Counted from the first letter of the stretch, positions 8,438-17,691 are shown. The stretch is 64,000 nt of DNA from Deltaproteobacteria bacterium (GCA_020852715.1 JADZAE010000052.1:1-64000); one strand, 5' to 3'. Program-made: numbers and translations. Notes: generated by a model not told the origin, from the sequence alone.

Positions 8438-8726
8438 TTTGTGCATGATCAAGTAAGGCTTTGAAATTATGAGGGGTACTTATAAACCGAACTTGCTGAT
8501 AAAATACTTAAGCTGTAAATAAGGCCGCACGGCTAGAATTTGTCGTGAATATTTGGGCAGTTAGCTATACAAACACAATAATCGGTGAAGAAATGAGCTA
8601 AGATCTCATTTATATAGTTTTTTACTACTGTTGTGTGGACTTAAATTGGACACATTGCAAAGTTATAATGAAGCGGCGGCATCAAGAAAATACTAACCTT
8701 CTTGAAAACCACCGCTATCCGACTTA
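8438..8726. other. Intergenic stretch, no gene seen
   Basis: AT-rich region between the nrdD operator and the end of the next minus-strand gene. A short inverted repeat (TCAAGAA at 8682-8688, TTCTTGA at 8699-8705) lies beyond that gene's stop but lacks a T tract. I see no RNA gene or supported open frame. Confidence 0.35.
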
Positions 8727-9164
8727 CTAGATCAGGCAACAAACCCAATTGTTGCCCCTTCCTTCCGGGAAAACAGACGCAACGTATCCACCCGCCTTTG
8801 CCCAGATCAGCTTGTTTGCTGTCACACCTTCCGACCAATGGCGCGGCGAATGCGCACGCAACAAAGCACCGGGGAGCAACCACAAGACTTTGTCGTGTTG
8901 CAGCTTACCAATGAATTTAGCCTTGAGAACTTTCTCAGCTTCCGAGCCAAATCCCTTGAGATACTCGCAAGCCTCGTGAAACAAAGGAACCTCTTTTTCC
9001 GGGCAATCCACGTTAAACATAATGTAGAGAATTCTGCCCATCAAATGATTGTCGCTCGGACGCTTCTCGTTCGCTGCCAGAATCGTCCAGTAGCCATTAG
9101 GACAAATTACAGCAAACACTTCGCTATTTGTCGTGTATGCCCATTGGTCAACTCTCGCAAACAC
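8727..9164 (-). CDS. Hypothetical protein
   Basis: A 145-residue frame starting with GTG. It has a plausible globular composition (alternating beta and helix, e.g. EVFAVICPNGYWTILAANEK) and no recognised motif. The same frame stays open and protein-like for ~24 more codons upstream, to a TAA near 9240, with no standard start codon there. The true start may therefore be non-canonical, or the 5' end may have been lost by mutation. No ribosome site is evident before the GTG. Monocistronic; function unknown. Confidence 0.45.
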   Translation of the reverse strand: MFARVDQWAYTTNSEVFAVICPNGYWTILAANEKRPSDNHLMGRILYIMFNVDCPEKEVPLFHEACEYLKGFGSEAEKVLKAKFIGKLQHDKVLWLLPGALLRAHSPRHWSEGVTANKLIWAKAGGYVASVFPEGRGNNWVCCLI

Positions 9165-9350
9165 ACAAAAATCAACTTCGCTGAGTTTGCTATCATCGTT
9201 TAGCAGCCAGATGAAAATCTCCCCATCTATTGAAGAAATTTATCCATGCTATTACTCTGAGCAGGTATTTTCAAACCTAGATTCTACTATAGTTAAACAG
9301 ATTTCCGGGTGAGGACGATAAAGGTTTTTGAGTTTTCTCTTTTTGAGAGA

Positions 9351-9390
9351 AGTGCAACGCTCAGGCGTAGTAATGCTTGAGCGCTGCACT
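9351..9390 (+). promoter_or_regulatory. Hairpin in leader of the split small gene
   Basis: AGTGCAACGCTCA (9351-9363) pairs with TGAGCGCTGCACT (9378-9390) with one mismatch, around a ~14-nt loop. It ends 13 nt before the AGGAG ribosome site of the next gene, so it could be an RNA switch, attenuator or 5' stabiliser. It lacks the T run of a terminator. Confidence 0.5.
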
Positions 9391-9417
9391 TTACAGTCAG
9401 TCGAAAGGAGAAAATAA

Positions 9418-9897
9418 ATGTCGGGAACGCTGAATAGTAGAGATAGTCGGGTTTATGTCACTCGCCTAGGCGCATATTATGTAAACCTTGGAGAGGAGCA
9501 CTGTTATCCTATTCCGGGGACAGCTCGAAGGCTGGCGCCTTTAAAAATTTGCCGGACTGAGCAGCTTGATGCCCTCTTCGAAAGCCTTTGTGAGGGAAAG
9601 TCATTTGGGATGTGATGCGATAATGTGCGCCAGTATGCCATTCGACGAATGACCGGACTTGATAAAAGTGATGCGCTGGCACCGCAATTTTTGGTCCAGA
9701 CGCCACAAGGCTGGAATGAAAACATGCGGAAGTGCTTTTTGGAGAAGCTTACCTCTTACATTGATCCTGATGGCCAACTGGAAATCAGAGTGACGGTAAG
9801 AGAAAGTCCTCAGCAAGAGGGTCTGCTCGCTTTTCTTAAAAAGTTTTGCAAATCTAAGCGGCGACTGACATTGCCTCTAGTCAGTTTTGCAAACTAA
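9418..9897 (+). CDS. Hypothetical protein interrupted by an in-frame TGA
   Basis: Two open segments (65 and ~93 codons) lie in the same frame, separated only by one TGA at 9613-9615. The reading is ...EGKSFGM-stop-CDNVRQYAIRRMTG.... Protein-like composition continues without a break. Translation of the first part is well supported (AAAGGAG, 6 nt, ATG); the second part has only a GTG at 9625 without a good ribosome site. A single G-to-A change from TGG would explain the stop. Readthrough or two separate mini-genes are the alternatives. No selenocysteine-type stem-loop is obvious after the TGA. No recognisable domain. Confidence 0.5.
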
Positions 9898-9993
9898 AAT
9901 CTAGGTTGATTTTTGGGTGGAAGTCCTCGCCCACTTTTTCTCGAAAATTCATGATAAAAATAAAGAAATGGTAGCCCCCTGCAGTTGGCCACC

Positions 9994-10584
9994 TCACGGC
10001 AAATTAGTAGAAACCGATAGAACTTCCTCCGGTTTTACTAGATTTGGAACATTGACGACAACGTTGTCGTTAAAAGCGTGGGTTGGTAACCCCGCCTCTT
10101 TTAATAACAAATTCGTACCGCTAGCGTGAATCGAAACATCTTGCATTACTGCTCCACTCGGGTTCATCCCGCAGTGGCCAGACATGAAACAAATTTTCCC
10201 CTCAGAAATTCCCTTTGCGACTTCCGCAACTTGCAACAATTTCCTGATTTCCTCTACGCGCCTCTTGTGCGTATGGCCCTCAAGATACGAACTACCAAGA
10301 GGCCGGCGCTGGTCTTCGCACTCAATCTTCGAGCAGCCACACCCTCCGCCGTGCGTCAGCCATAGTACTACCACAGGCCCATCCTCCTTTAGCTTTAGCC
10401 GAAGAAAGGCGAGCAAGCTTCTCCGCGAATCATCTAGCCTCGGCCCGGCATTCTGAACCTTATAGCCATTGACTAATCCGATCCGCTCATCCATACAGGC
10501 GATAGTCATTACAGATTTTATCACCTGCTTAACTGGGTGTCCTAGAACCCATTGGACAACCGCAATCACAGCAAGTCTATCCAT
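9994..10584 (-). CDS. Beta-carbonic-anhydrase-like protein
   Basis: About 196 residues. The order of motifs follows the beta-carbonic anhydrase fold: ACMDERI (C30, with D32/R34 as the usual catalytic dyad), NAGPRLDDSRRSL (~45-58), a beta strand, then THGGGCGC. H78 and C82 or C84 would complete the zinc site. In classical enzymes the second half of the site is HxxC; here an extra glycine or two lies between His and Cys, so zinc geometry or chemistry may differ. The start is the ATG at 10584 with AGAGGT upstream, rather than a TTG 11 codons earlier. Related zinc hydrolases of this fold are possible. Confidence 0.6.
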   Translation of the reverse strand: MDRLAVIAVVQWVLGHPVKQVIKSVMTIACMDERIGLVNGYKVQNAGPRLDDSRRSLLAFLRLKLKEDGPVVVLWLTHGGGCGCSKIECEDQRRPLGSSYLEGHTHKRRVEEIRKLLQVAEVAKGISEGKICFMSGHCGMNPSGAVMQDVSIHASGTNLLLKEAGLPTHAFNDNVVVNVPNLVKPEEVLSVSTNLP

Positions 10585-10884
10585 TTGTAGACCTCTTTGT
10601 CCGCGTTTTCTACTCAAACAGGAGCCGATAATTCAGCTCAACCACACTTAAAAACCTTTACCCTTGCAGGGGGCCGGTGCTTTAATACTAATCTTCTATC
10701 TAAAAGGCAATGTATTATCCTTAAGGAAATTCTCAAAAGAGTTCCGTGGCTTAAAAATACTTAAAGCAAATGTTAGTTTTATTGTGTTTATACAGTCAGT
10801 TACTTAAATGGCTCGACTTATTGGCCACTAGAAGGTAACGCTAGCCCCGCAAATTTAAAGACAAGCAATTAAAGGGTATTTTCC
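10585..10884. other. Intergenic region, divergent
   Basis: About 300 bases between the carbonic-anhydrase-like gene and the DedA gene. It contains an AAAGGG ribosome site before DedA. I find no convincing RNA gene, repeat or small open frame. Confidence 0.4.
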
Positions 10885-11556
10885 ATGGACTACATTTTAG
10901 CTTTATTCGATTTTATCATGCGCATTGATAAGCACTTAGCGGAAATTACCGCTGCTTACGGTGCACTGACTTATATAATATTGTTTCTCATTGTCTTTTG
11001 CGAAACTGGTCTTGTCGTGTTGCCCATACTACCCGGTGACTCTATGCTTTTTGCCGCCGGCGCAATCGCCTCTACCGGCTCGATGAACCCTCATTTTATG
11101 TTTTTAGCTCTTTTCATCGCTGCCGTAATTGGCGATGCGGTAAATTACCATATCGGCGCTTATCTCGGCGAACGGGCCTTTGATCCAAATCACTTCACCT
11201 CTCGCTTCTTTAAAAAGCAATATTTGGAAAAGACACAAAAGTTTTACGACAAGTACGGCGGCAAAACTATTATCATTGCCCGCTTTGTACCCATCGTGCG
11301 CACCTTCGCTCCTTTTCTCGCTGGCGTTGGTGGCATGAAATATCGTAACTTTTTTATTTATAATGTTACCGGTGGCTTCCTTTGGACGTCATTATTCATT
11401 TACGCCGGTTATTTCTTTGGCGAAATTCCAGTAGTTAAGAGAAACTTCACTTTAGTCATCATTGCTATTATCATACTTTCTGTCATGCCGGCGGTGATTG
11501 AGTATTTAAAAGCAAGAAAGGAAAGTAAAAAAGCCGCTTATGAAACTGCTGCTTGA
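10885..11556 (+). CDS. DedA/VTT-family membrane protein
   Basis: A 223-residue integral membrane protein. Visible hallmarks are an early acidic residue in FCETGLVVLPILPGDSM and the family signature FVPIVRTFAPFLAG, which forms a re-entrant loop with an essential arginine. C-terminal membrane segments follow. DedA proteins act as flippases for undecaprenyl phosphate or phospholipids and support envelope integrity and proton-motive force. Length and motifs are typical. The next gene begins 17 nt before its stop, suggesting translational coupling. Confidence 0.9.
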   Translation: MDYILALFDFIMRIDKHLAEITAAYGALTYIILFLIVFCETGLVVLPILPGDSMLFAAGAIASTGSMNPHFMFLALFIAAVIGDAVNYHIGAYLGERAFDPNHFTSRFFKKQYLEKTQKFYDKYGGKTIIIARFVPIVRTFAPFLAGVGGMKYRNFFIYNVTGGFLWTSLFIYAGYFFGEIPVVKRNFTLVIIAIIILSVMPAVIEYLKARKESKKAAYETAA

Positions 11557-12334
11557 TACGCATGTCCATTTTTATCCTTGCTATGACTTTGCTCGGCTGC
11601 TCAGTTCGGCATTTTACAACTTCCAGCAGCTGGCAACAAAGCAGGGATTAAAGGACGATGAGTATTTGTCCGGCTTTATTCTTACCGAAACCAGCGATTG
11701 CCATTATTTTAAAAGTTTGTGCGCGGGAGAAAATCTTTTTGGTAAGGAGATAACAATCAGCATTGCTAACAGTGCGCATGCTCTGATTAAAACCTCTGCT
11801 AATAAGCAACTAGTGATCTTTCCCGGCCGACAAATTGCCACTAAAGAAAAACTCGAAGTGTTGGCTTTAATGCAAGATTGCGCCATCCCTGATGGCTTGA
11901 GCTTAACAGAAGCAATAGCTCAAATAAGCACTCAAGGAGCCATTCCTGCTCTTAATTGGGGCTTAGGCAAATGGACAGGCGCTCGCGCACAATTACTTAA
12001 CAAGTTATTTGCTGACGGAGCTTGTAAAGATACGATTTTTGCCGACACGACGATGAGACCATTTTTCTGGCATGATAAGCTGCTACTCGCCGCAGCACAA
12101 AACAAACAATCAATTATTGCCGGAAGCGACCTCTTTCGTATCAGCGGAGAAGAAAGCTTTGTTGGTAGTTACGGAATCTGCAGCACAAATAAAATTAATC
12201 TCGATTCGTTAGCCGAAGAGACAAAACAGATTTTAACTACTCCCGAGTCTTTTAAAATAGTAGGGGCACGCTCTTCCCTTACTGCGATTATTTCTCGCGA
12301 AGCTAAGTTACTGTATTCTAAAAAAATAAAATGA
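11540..12334 (+). CDS. Metal-dependent hydrolase-like protein (PHP/amidohydrolase type)
   Basis: A 264-residue protein opening with LLLDTHVHFYPCYD, the DxHxH start of amidohydrolase and PHP-type barrels. Later motifs are ALNWGLGKW (~150), FADTTMRP (~175) and IAGSDLF (~200), where the aspartate could be another metal ligand. It overlaps the DedA gene by 17 nt, so the two are probably co-translated. Substrate unknown; I cannot assign it to a defined family with certainty. Confidence 0.6.
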   Translation: MKLLLDTHVHFYPCYDFARLLSSAFYNFQQLATKQGLKDDEYLSGFILTETSDCHYFKSLCAGENLFGKEITISIANSAHALIKTSANKQLVIFPGRQIATKEKLEVLALMQDCAIPDGLSLTEAIAQISTQGAIPALNWGLGKWTGARAQLLNKLFADGACKDTIFADTTMRPFFWHDKLLLAAAQNKQSIIAGSDLFRISGEESFVGSYGICSTNKINLDSLAEETKQILTTPESFKIVGARSSLTAIISREAKLLYSKKIK

Positions 12335-12391
12335 CCGTTCTAGCTCATTTTTAATTGAGCATAAATTTTTCTCCCGCTAAATAAATCAATC

Positions 12392-12432
12392 CAGACTATC
12401 GTCATAACTCTGTTATAATGAACTATAGTCTG
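12392..12432 (+). promoter_or_regulatory. Extended -10 promoter inside an inverted repeat, hpf gene
   Basis: TGTTATAAT (TATAAT at 12414-12419) is an extended -10 element about 55 bp upstream of the hibernation-factor ATG, with no good -35. A perfect 8-bp inverted repeat, CAGACTAT (12392-12399) and ATAGTCTG (12425-12432), brackets it, a possible operator. Confidence 0.55.
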
Positions 12433-12469
12433 TGAATAATTTACAACTTAGAGATAGGTGAAGGAAACT

Positions 12470-12832
12470 ATGAAAATAAACATTTGGTCGAATAATTTGA
12501 AAATTACAGATCGTGTTAAATTTGTAGCCGAGAGGAGATTAAATTTTGCTTTACATGCCTTCAAGAACAAAATTCGGGATGTAGACGTTTTTTTAACAGA
12601 CTTAAAAGGGGCACAAGATGGACGCTCCCGATTATGCCGCTTAACAATCAATTTTAAATCATCAGGCCATATCATAGTTAATGACCACGAAAAGCGTTTT
12701 GCAATGGCCATAACCAAAGCCGCAGAAAGAGTCAAAATGACCATGTCCCGCAAAATGGATAAAAAGCGTGACATCCGCTCCGCGCGCCAGGCTAAACTAG
12801 CTCAACAATATAATACTTCTTCTTCTATGTAA
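12470..12832 (+). CDS. hpf: Ribosome hibernation-promoting factor (short form)
   Basis: A 120-residue protein of the HPF/YfiA (S30AE) family. The beta-alpha-beta-beta-beta-alpha fold is recognisable from KINIWSNNLKITDRVKFVAERRLNFALH, then VDVFLTDLKGA, CRLTINFKSSGHIIVNDHEKRFAMAITKAAERV and basic residues near the C-terminus. Such proteins sit in the 30S decoding channel, blocking tRNA and mRNA when growth stops. No long-form dimerisation tail is present. The ATG at 12470 follows GAAGGA; a GTG at 12458 is less likely. It has its own promoter and a strong terminator, so it is monocistronic. Confidence 0.82.
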   Translation: MKINIWSNNLKITDRVKFVAERRLNFALHAFKNKIRDVDVFLTDLKGAQDGRSRLCRLTINFKSSGHIIVNDHEKRFAMAITKAAERVKMTMSRKMDKKRDIRSARQAKLAQQYNTSSSM

Positions 12833-12856
12833 TAGTTGACCATACCAGCGAAATTT

Positions 12857-12883
12857 AAAGGCGGGGACTTCCCCGCCTTTTTT
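12857..12883 (+). terminator. Rho-independent terminator of hpf
   Basis: AAAGGCGGGG, a short loop ACTT, CCCCGCCTTT, then further T residues: a strong canonical hairpin 25 bp after the stop. Confidence 0.93.
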
Positions 12884-12954
12884 ATTGCTATAGGATTATA
12901 AATTTTTAACCATCTTATTCCAAGCTACTATTATTAGCCTAACTCTCAGCATGA

Positions 12955-13530
12955 TCAGATTTTAGAGAAAATCTGCTGCAAGTCTTTGTCTTGGTTAAAG
13001 CCTCTGGACGTAATAAGCGCGACTAACTTTTTAACTTCCGCAAGATCTATTTCCGTCGCCTCTTGCTTTAGATTTCGTAAGTCTATGATATCTTGAATTC
13101 GAGTAGAATCATTTGCTGAAACCAACTTCATCGCGATAAGACATGCTATGGTTGCAACTTTTACCAACAATCCAGGAAACACTTCCTCCTCTGTGGCCTT
13201 TTGGACTACTTCATTTTCTATGCCGCAAGACGCAAAAATAAAATCAATAATCACACCACTGTTTACTGCTTTCAGACGCATGGTAGCTAAGCGTTTGGCT
13301 TTGGTGTTCTCCAGTACTGTATCTATTTCATAACCTATACCGAGCAGTTCTTTGATTAAACTTTCTGCTTGATCATCATTATCGATAGCCACAGCAAAAT
13401 CTATATCCTTAGTCATCCGCTCTACTGTCCGCATAGAAACAGCAAAGCCCCCTACTCGCGCATAGCGAACTGTCCGTTCGTCAAGAAGATTGATTATTGC
13501 TCGAGCGCTATCTTGTAATAAGCTATTCAT
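12955..13530 (-). CDS. Nucleotidyltransferase toxin, MenT1/AbiEii-like
   Basis: A 191-residue nucleotidyltransferase. The Pol-beta-type site is visible: VGGFAV (G27-G28) followed by TKDIDFAV with metal-binding D42 and D44, then a third acidic residue near IIDFIF. MenT/AbiEii-type toxins add nucleotides to tRNA 3' ends and stop translation. The upstream partner overlaps it by 4 nt and carries the small-antitoxin pattern described below. The pair is not linked to defence genes here. Toxicity is inferred from family and pairing; a non-toxic nucleotidyltransferase remains possible. Confidence 0.75.
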   Translation of the reverse strand: MNSLLQDSARAIINLLDERTVRYARVGGFAVSMRTVERMTKDIDFAVAIDNDDQAESLIKELLGIGYEIDTVLENTKAKRLATMRLKAVNSGVIIDFIFASCGIENEVVQKATEEEVFPGLLVKVATIACLIAMKLVSANDSTRIQDIIDLRNLKQEATEIDLAEVKKLVALITSRGFNQDKDLQQIFSKI

Positions 13531-13736
13531 AATTTAAATCTTTTCAAATCTACAGGCGTTCCCACCCCATCGCCCAAAGGCGCGCCCGGTCGATCCGTCA
13601 GCCATTTCTTTAGCTCTTGCGAAGCACTCTCTTCGTCTATTCCGGGATATTTCTTTCTTAATTTGGCAACAAACATATCGCAAGCGATGGCATGAAGCTC
13701 GAAGGTAATTTTGAACTTTTCAATAAGATTCGACAT
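13527..13736 (-). CDS. MenA1/Rv0078B-like small antitoxin
   Basis: A 69-residue protein. A helical N-terminal half (LRKKYPGIDEESASQELKKWL) leads into RPGAPLGDGVGTPV near the C-terminus. This basic-helix plus RPGAPxGD pattern is, to my knowledge, characteristic of a widespread small-protein family that includes the mycobacterial antitoxin Rv0078B (MenA1), whose partner is a nucleotidyltransferase. The gene directly precedes such a partner with a 4-nt overlap, the usual antitoxin-first order. No DNA-binding motif is evident, so autoregulation is unclear. Confidence 0.7.
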   Translation of the reverse strand: MSNLIEKFKITFELHAIACDMFVAKLRKKYPGIDEESASQELKKWLTDRPGAPLGDGVGTPVDLKRFKL

Positions 13737-13843
13737 GAAAGCCTTTTCTAGGGGGCTGCTCCCTTAACTCCAGAATTAACCGCCGCAACGTTTCCAGCTT
13801 ACAATGAGGCATATTCTTTGACCAACGGTTTTTGCTTAACACA

Positions 13844-13868
13844 CCGCTATCCTACAAACAGATAGCGG
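13844..13868. repeat. Perfect stem-loop after nrdJ
   Basis: CCGCTATC and GATAGCGG form a perfect 8-bp stem with a 9-nt loop, 38 bp beyond the nrdJ stop. There is no T run on either side, so it is either a weak terminator or an mRNA 3' stabiliser. Confidence 0.5.
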
Positions 13869-13905
13869 CATCTCAGCAAAAACTATAGCTAACGCCTATG
13901 CGGCT

Positions 13906-16900
13906 TCAGGAGCAACCGGAAGTGCTGCCGCAGTTAAGGCACTTTAAGCACGTTCCGTTTCTCACCAGTGTGAAGTTTCCACAACTAGTGCAAGCATCAC
14001 CTTCATAGCCTTTGACCCTCGCCTCAGCAATTTTATCACGCTGCGAAGATCCCCCAACAACAGTAACCGTTGGCGCAGCTACTGATTCGTGCTGTTCAAC
14101 AGCCCCGTGGTTACCGAGCAAGAGATAAAGGTTTTTACGAACATAGCCGTTACTGGCACGCTCTTCTGCTGGCTGCTCCCCTTCGGTGTTAGCGCTATCA
14201 TGATTACGGCCGACAGCAGTAGTTACCAAGTCCTCGGGCACCACTTGCGCAAGCTCATGGCGGCCAAGATAAGAAATTGCTAACTCTCTAAATACATAGT
14301 CGGTAACAGAGGTAGCCATTTTAATCATTTCGTTACCGTCGACCATGCCGCTTGGCTCGAAGCGGGTAAAGAGGAAGGCATCGGCATATTCTTCCAAAGG
14401 CACACCGTATTGCAGCCCGATGGACACTGCGATAGCAAAGTTATTCATCATACTTCTAAAAGCCGCGCCCTCGCGGTGCATATCAATAAAGATTTCACCC
14501 AGGGAGCCATCTTCATATTCACCTGTGCGCAGGTAAATCTTATGCCCTCCAACCATGGCTTTTTGCGTATAGCCCTTGCGACGTGTGGGAAGTTTTCTGC
14601 GCTTAGAAATATACTTCTCAACTATGCGCTCAATGACTTTCGGAGCAATCACTTTACCCGCCGTCTCGTCGATTAAACCCGAGCTATCTACCATGCTGGC
14701 CATGAGCGGCTGAGATAGTTTCGAGCCGTCACGATATAGCGCTACAGACTTCAAACCAAGGCGCCAAGCTTGCACATACGCGTCTTGCACTTCAGCGATC
14801 GTCGCATGGTAAGGGAAATTAATAGTCTTAGAAATAGCACCGGAAATAAAAGGTTGAGCTGCAGCCATCATTGTTAAATGGCTAAATGGCGCCAAGTAGC
14901 GCTTACCGTTTTTGCCGCAAGGATTAGCACAATCAAATACTGCCAAGTGCTCATCTTTCAAATGAGGGGATCCTTCGAGCATCATGGTTCCAGTGCAATA
15001 TGTATTTGCCTGCTCCACTTCGCTATCACTAAAGCCGAGATGCTTGAGCAAAGAAAATGCCGGGTTATCCAAGTCCGCTTCCTTAACCCCCAAATCAGCT
15101 ATTACTAAACCTCGTCCAATCACATACTGGTTAAACACATAGCGAATATCAAAAGCCGAAGGCAAAGCCGCTTCTAGGTTGGCCAATGCCTTAGCGCTAA
15201 AGCCTTTGGCTTTAAGCGTTTTAGCATTAATGGCCGGGGCCTCGTTAAGATGTCCATGCCCTACCGCATAAGCACAAATGTCATTGATTTCACTCTCGCT
15301 ATAACCAAGTAACTTTAGCGCCACCGGCACTTGCTGATTAATCATTTTGAAATATCCGCCACCGGCAAGTTTTTTGAACTTAACCAAGGCAAAATCCGGC
15401 TCAATGCCCGTAGTGTCGCAGTCCATAAGCAGGCCAATAGTTCCGGTTGGAGCAATGCAACTAACTTGAGCATTGCGAAAACCCGATTGCTCGCCAATTT
15501 TTAGCGCCTCATCCCAACGCGCTTGTGAACGCTTAACAATACTTATCTGTGGGCAATTTTGATCATCTAAGCAAACCGGCAACACAGAAAGATTTTCAAA
15601 AGAGTCGCAATCAGAAAAGGCCGCACAGCGGTGATTGCGAAGCACTCTGAGCATGGCTGTTTTATTTTCTTTGTAACAAGGAAAAGCGCCTAACTCTTTT
15701 GCCATCTCTGCCGAAGTCTTATAAGACGCAGCCGTCATCAAAGAAGTAATAGCCGCAATTAAGCTACGCCCCTCGGCACTGTCATAAGATAACCCTTTAG
15801 CCATCAGTAATCCGCCGACATTGGCATAACCTAAACCCAAGGTGCGAAAATCAAATGAGCGACGCGCTATGCTCACGCTGGGGAATTGCGCCATGTAAAC
15901 GCTAATTTCTAAAACAACAGTCCATAAACGAACCGCGTGTTCAAAAGCATCTTCAGCAAAAGAGCCGTCAGCGTTCATGAACTGCAGCAGGTTTAGTGAA
16001 GCTAAGTTGCAAGCCGTATCATCGAGGAACATATATTCTGAACAAGGATTAGAACCACGAATTCTTCCCGATGTCGGGCAAGTGTGCCAATCGTTAATTG
16101 TGGTGTCGTATTGCACGCCCGGATCAGCACAGAGCCAAGCGGCATTAGCCACTTTGTCCCAAAGTTCGCGCGCCGGCAGTGTTTTTACCGGGCTGCCATC
16201 AGTGCGACTGGTCAGCTGCCAATCAGCATTTTTCTCCACTGCTTCCAAGAAAGCCTGAGAAATACGCACCGAGTTATTGGAGTTCTGACCGCTAACTGTA
16301 ACATAGCTATCCGAATCCCAGTCTGTGGAAAATGTGGCTATTTCCAGCTCACGATAGCCCTGCTCAGCAAAATCAACTGTGCGTTTTATTAGGTTCTCAG
16401 GGACAAAAGCTTGCTTAGCTGCAACAATTGCCGCTTTTAGCTGCTCGTTCTTTGCCGGCGAATAACAGTCTTTGCCATCATAAGGAGCGCAAGCTTTAAC
16501 AATCTTATTCAGATGTTTGTTTACTGACTGCGAGCCGGCAACAAGTGCTGCGACTTTTTGTTCTTCGATGACTTTCCAATCAATAAACTCTTCGATGTCC
16601 GGGTGATCAATATCGACAATCACCATCTTGGCGGCGCGGCGAGTTGTTCCGCCGGATTTGATAGCGCCCGCTGCGCGGTCGCCGATTTTTAGAAAGCTCA
16701 TTAACCCCGAAGAGCAACCACCTCCGGAGAGCTTTTCTCCGTTACCGCGGAGATTTGAAAAGTTAGTGCCTGTGCCGCTACCGTATTTAAATAGGCGAGC
16801 TTCACGCACCCAAAGGTCCATGATGCCACCCTCGTTTACCAAGTCATCGGTAACGCTTTGGATAAAGCAAGCGTGCGGCTGTGGCCTTTCGTAAGCAGAA

Positions 16901-17448
16901 CTGGATTTGGTGACTTCGTTGGTTTTTGCATCAACATAGAAATGCCCCTGTGCCGGGCCGGTGATTCCGTATGCCCAGTGCAATCCAGTGTTAAACCATT
17001 GCGGAGAATTTGGAGCAGCTTTTTGTGTAGCGAGCATGTAGCAGAGTTCATCGTGAAAAGCGCGAGCATCTTTTTCGCTGTCAAAGTATCCGCCTTTAAA
17101 GCCCCAGTAAGTCCAAGCACCCGCGAGGCGACGGAAAACTTGCTTAGATGACTTTTCTCCGCCGGAGTGATGCTTCTTCTCTTTAGCTATTGCTTCCTTG
17201 CGTCTTAGCCACTTCGGAACATCTCGCTCTTCCACATCAACCAGCTCTTCCGGCAGTCCGGAGCGACGAAAATATTTCTGCGCTAAAATATCGCCGGCAA
17301 CTTGAGACCAACTTTCAGGAATCTCAATGTCATGCTGCTCAAACACCATTTTGCCGTCAGGATTCTTGATGTGGGAATCAACCAGCTTAAATTTGATTCC
17401 ATCGAAGCAATCCTTTCCTTCTTGTGTAAAAATCCGATTTATTTTCAT
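13906..17448 (-). CDS. nrdJ: Adenosylcobalamin-dependent (class II) ribonucleotide reductase
   Basis: A 1180-residue enzyme of the long NrdJ type. The reductase barrel contains [12 protein letters not shown] (~240) and [20 protein letters not shown], which holds the active-site N-C-E triad. [20 protein letters not shown] lies further on. The extreme C-terminus is a cysteine-rich knuckle (CTSCG...CLKCLNCG) with further cysteines that may shuttle electrons. It needs vitamin B12 and works with or without oxygen. The gene is alone on its transcript, and two NrdR boxes 31 bp apart stand just upstream. Together with NrdD it gives dNTP synthesis under all oxygen conditions; no class I enzyme is seen here. 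Confidence 0.95.
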   Translation of the reverse strand: MKINRIFTQEGKDCFDGIKFKLVDSHIKNPDGKMVFEQHDIEIPESWSQVAGDILAQKYFRRSGLPEELVDVEERDVPKWLRRKEAIAKEKKHHSGGEKSSKQVFRRLAGAWTYWGFKGGYFDSEKDARAFHDELCYMLATQKAAPNSPQWFNTGLHWAYGITGPAQGHFYVDAKTNEVTKSSSAYERPQPHACFIQSVTDDLVNEGGIMDLWVREARLFKYGSGTGTNFSNLRGNGEKLSGGGCSSGLMSFLKIGDRAAGAIKSGGTTRRAAKMVIVDIDHPDIEEFIDWKVIEEQKVAALVAGSQSVNKHLNKIVKACAPYDGKDCYSPAKNEQLKAAIVAAKQAFVPENLIKRTVDFAEQGYRELEIATFSTDWDSDSYVTVSGQNSNNSVRISQAFLEAVEKNADWQLTSRTDGSPVKTLPARELWDKVANAAWLCADPGVQYDTTINDWHTCPTSGRIRGSNPCSEYMFLDDTACNLASLNLLQFMNADGSFAEDAFEHAVRLWTVVLEISVYMAQFPSVSIARRSFDFRTLGLGYANVGGLLMAKGLSYDSAEGRSLIAAITSLMTAASYKTSAEMAKELGAFPCYKENKTAMLRVLRNHRCAAFSDCDSFENLSVLPVCLDDQNCPQISIVKRSQARWDEALKIGEQSGFRNAQVSCIAPTGTIGLLMDCDTTGIEPDFALVKFKKLAGGGYFKMINQQVPVALKLLGYSESEINDICAYAVGHGHLNEAPAINAKTLKAKGFSAKALANLEAALPSAFDIRYVFNQYVIGRGLVIADLGVKEADLDNPAFSLLKHLGFSDSEVEQANTYCTGTMMLEGSPHLKDEHLAVFDCANPCGKNGKRYLAPFSHLTMMAAAQPFISGAISKTINFPYHATIAEVQDAYVQAWRLGLKSVALYRDGSKLSQPLMASMVDSSGLIDETAGKVIAPKVIERIVEKYISKRRKLPTRRKGYTQKAMVGGHKIYLRTGEYEDGSLGEIFIDMHREGAAFRSMMNNFAIAVSIGLQYGVPLEEYADAFLFTRFEPSGMVDGNEMIKMATSVTDYVFRELAISYLGRHELAQVVPEDLVTTAVGRNHDSANTEGEQPAEERASNGYVRKNLYLLLGNHGAVEQHESVAAPTVTVVGGSSQRDKIAEARVKGYEGDACTSCGNFTLVRNGTCLKCLNCGSTSGCS

Positions 17449-17475
17449 TTCCGCACTCCTGCTAATCTCGTTTAA

Positions 17476-17491
17476 GCCCTATATATTGTGG
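17476..17491 (-). promoter_or_regulatory. NrdR box 1 (proximal), nrdJ
   Basis: Sixteen bp matching the NrdR consensus at about 13 positions, including an intact TATATAT core and GTG arm. It lies 28 bp upstream of the nrdJ start. Confidence 0.8.
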
Positions 17492-17506
17492 CATCAGCTG
17501 GATAAG

Positions 17507-17522
17507 CTACGATATATAGTAT
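17507..17522 (-). promoter_or_regulatory. NrdR box 2 (distal), nrdJ
   Basis: Sixteen bp with an ATATATA core and about 12 consensus matches, centred 31 bp from box 1. This repeats the three-turn pairing seen at nrdD (32 bp). Confidence 0.78.
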
Positions 17523-17595
17523 CTCCTTTCAAGGAAGTATTTCTATCTTTAGGTTGGGGATAAGTATCGTATGGGCCTGAATGGCAGGCTAAACA

Positions 17596-17638
17596 CCTAA
17601 TGATATTAGGTAATAATTATTTTTCTTAACATTACCTA
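17596..17638. repeat. AT-rich palindromes upstream of nrdJ
   Basis: CCTAAT-GAT-ATTAGG (17596-17610) is a perfect short palindrome. TAGGTAAT (17607-17614) and ATTACCTA (17631-17638) form a second, overlapping inverted repeat. They could be operators or a weak hairpin between the nrdJ control region and the downstream terminator. Confidence 0.4.
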
Positions 17639-17668
17639 GTATTTTACCGCTTATATATTCAAAAGAAT

Positions 17669-17691
17669 ATAAAAAGGGGCTAAAAAGCCCC
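17669..17691 (-). terminator. Terminator of the 58-residue gene (intact copy)
   Basis: On the minus strand, GGGGC-TTTTTA-GCCCC is followed by TTTTT. This is a good intrinsic terminator for the small gene at 17768-17944. Confidence 0.7.

Noticed and set aside
8641-8883. 80-codon minus-strand frame
   Set aside because: It overlaps the better frame at 8727-9164 in another phase and has odd composition and no RBS.
9613-9650. Selenocysteine at the in-frame TGA
   Set aside because: No convincing SECIS-like hairpin at the right distance and no selenoprotein context.
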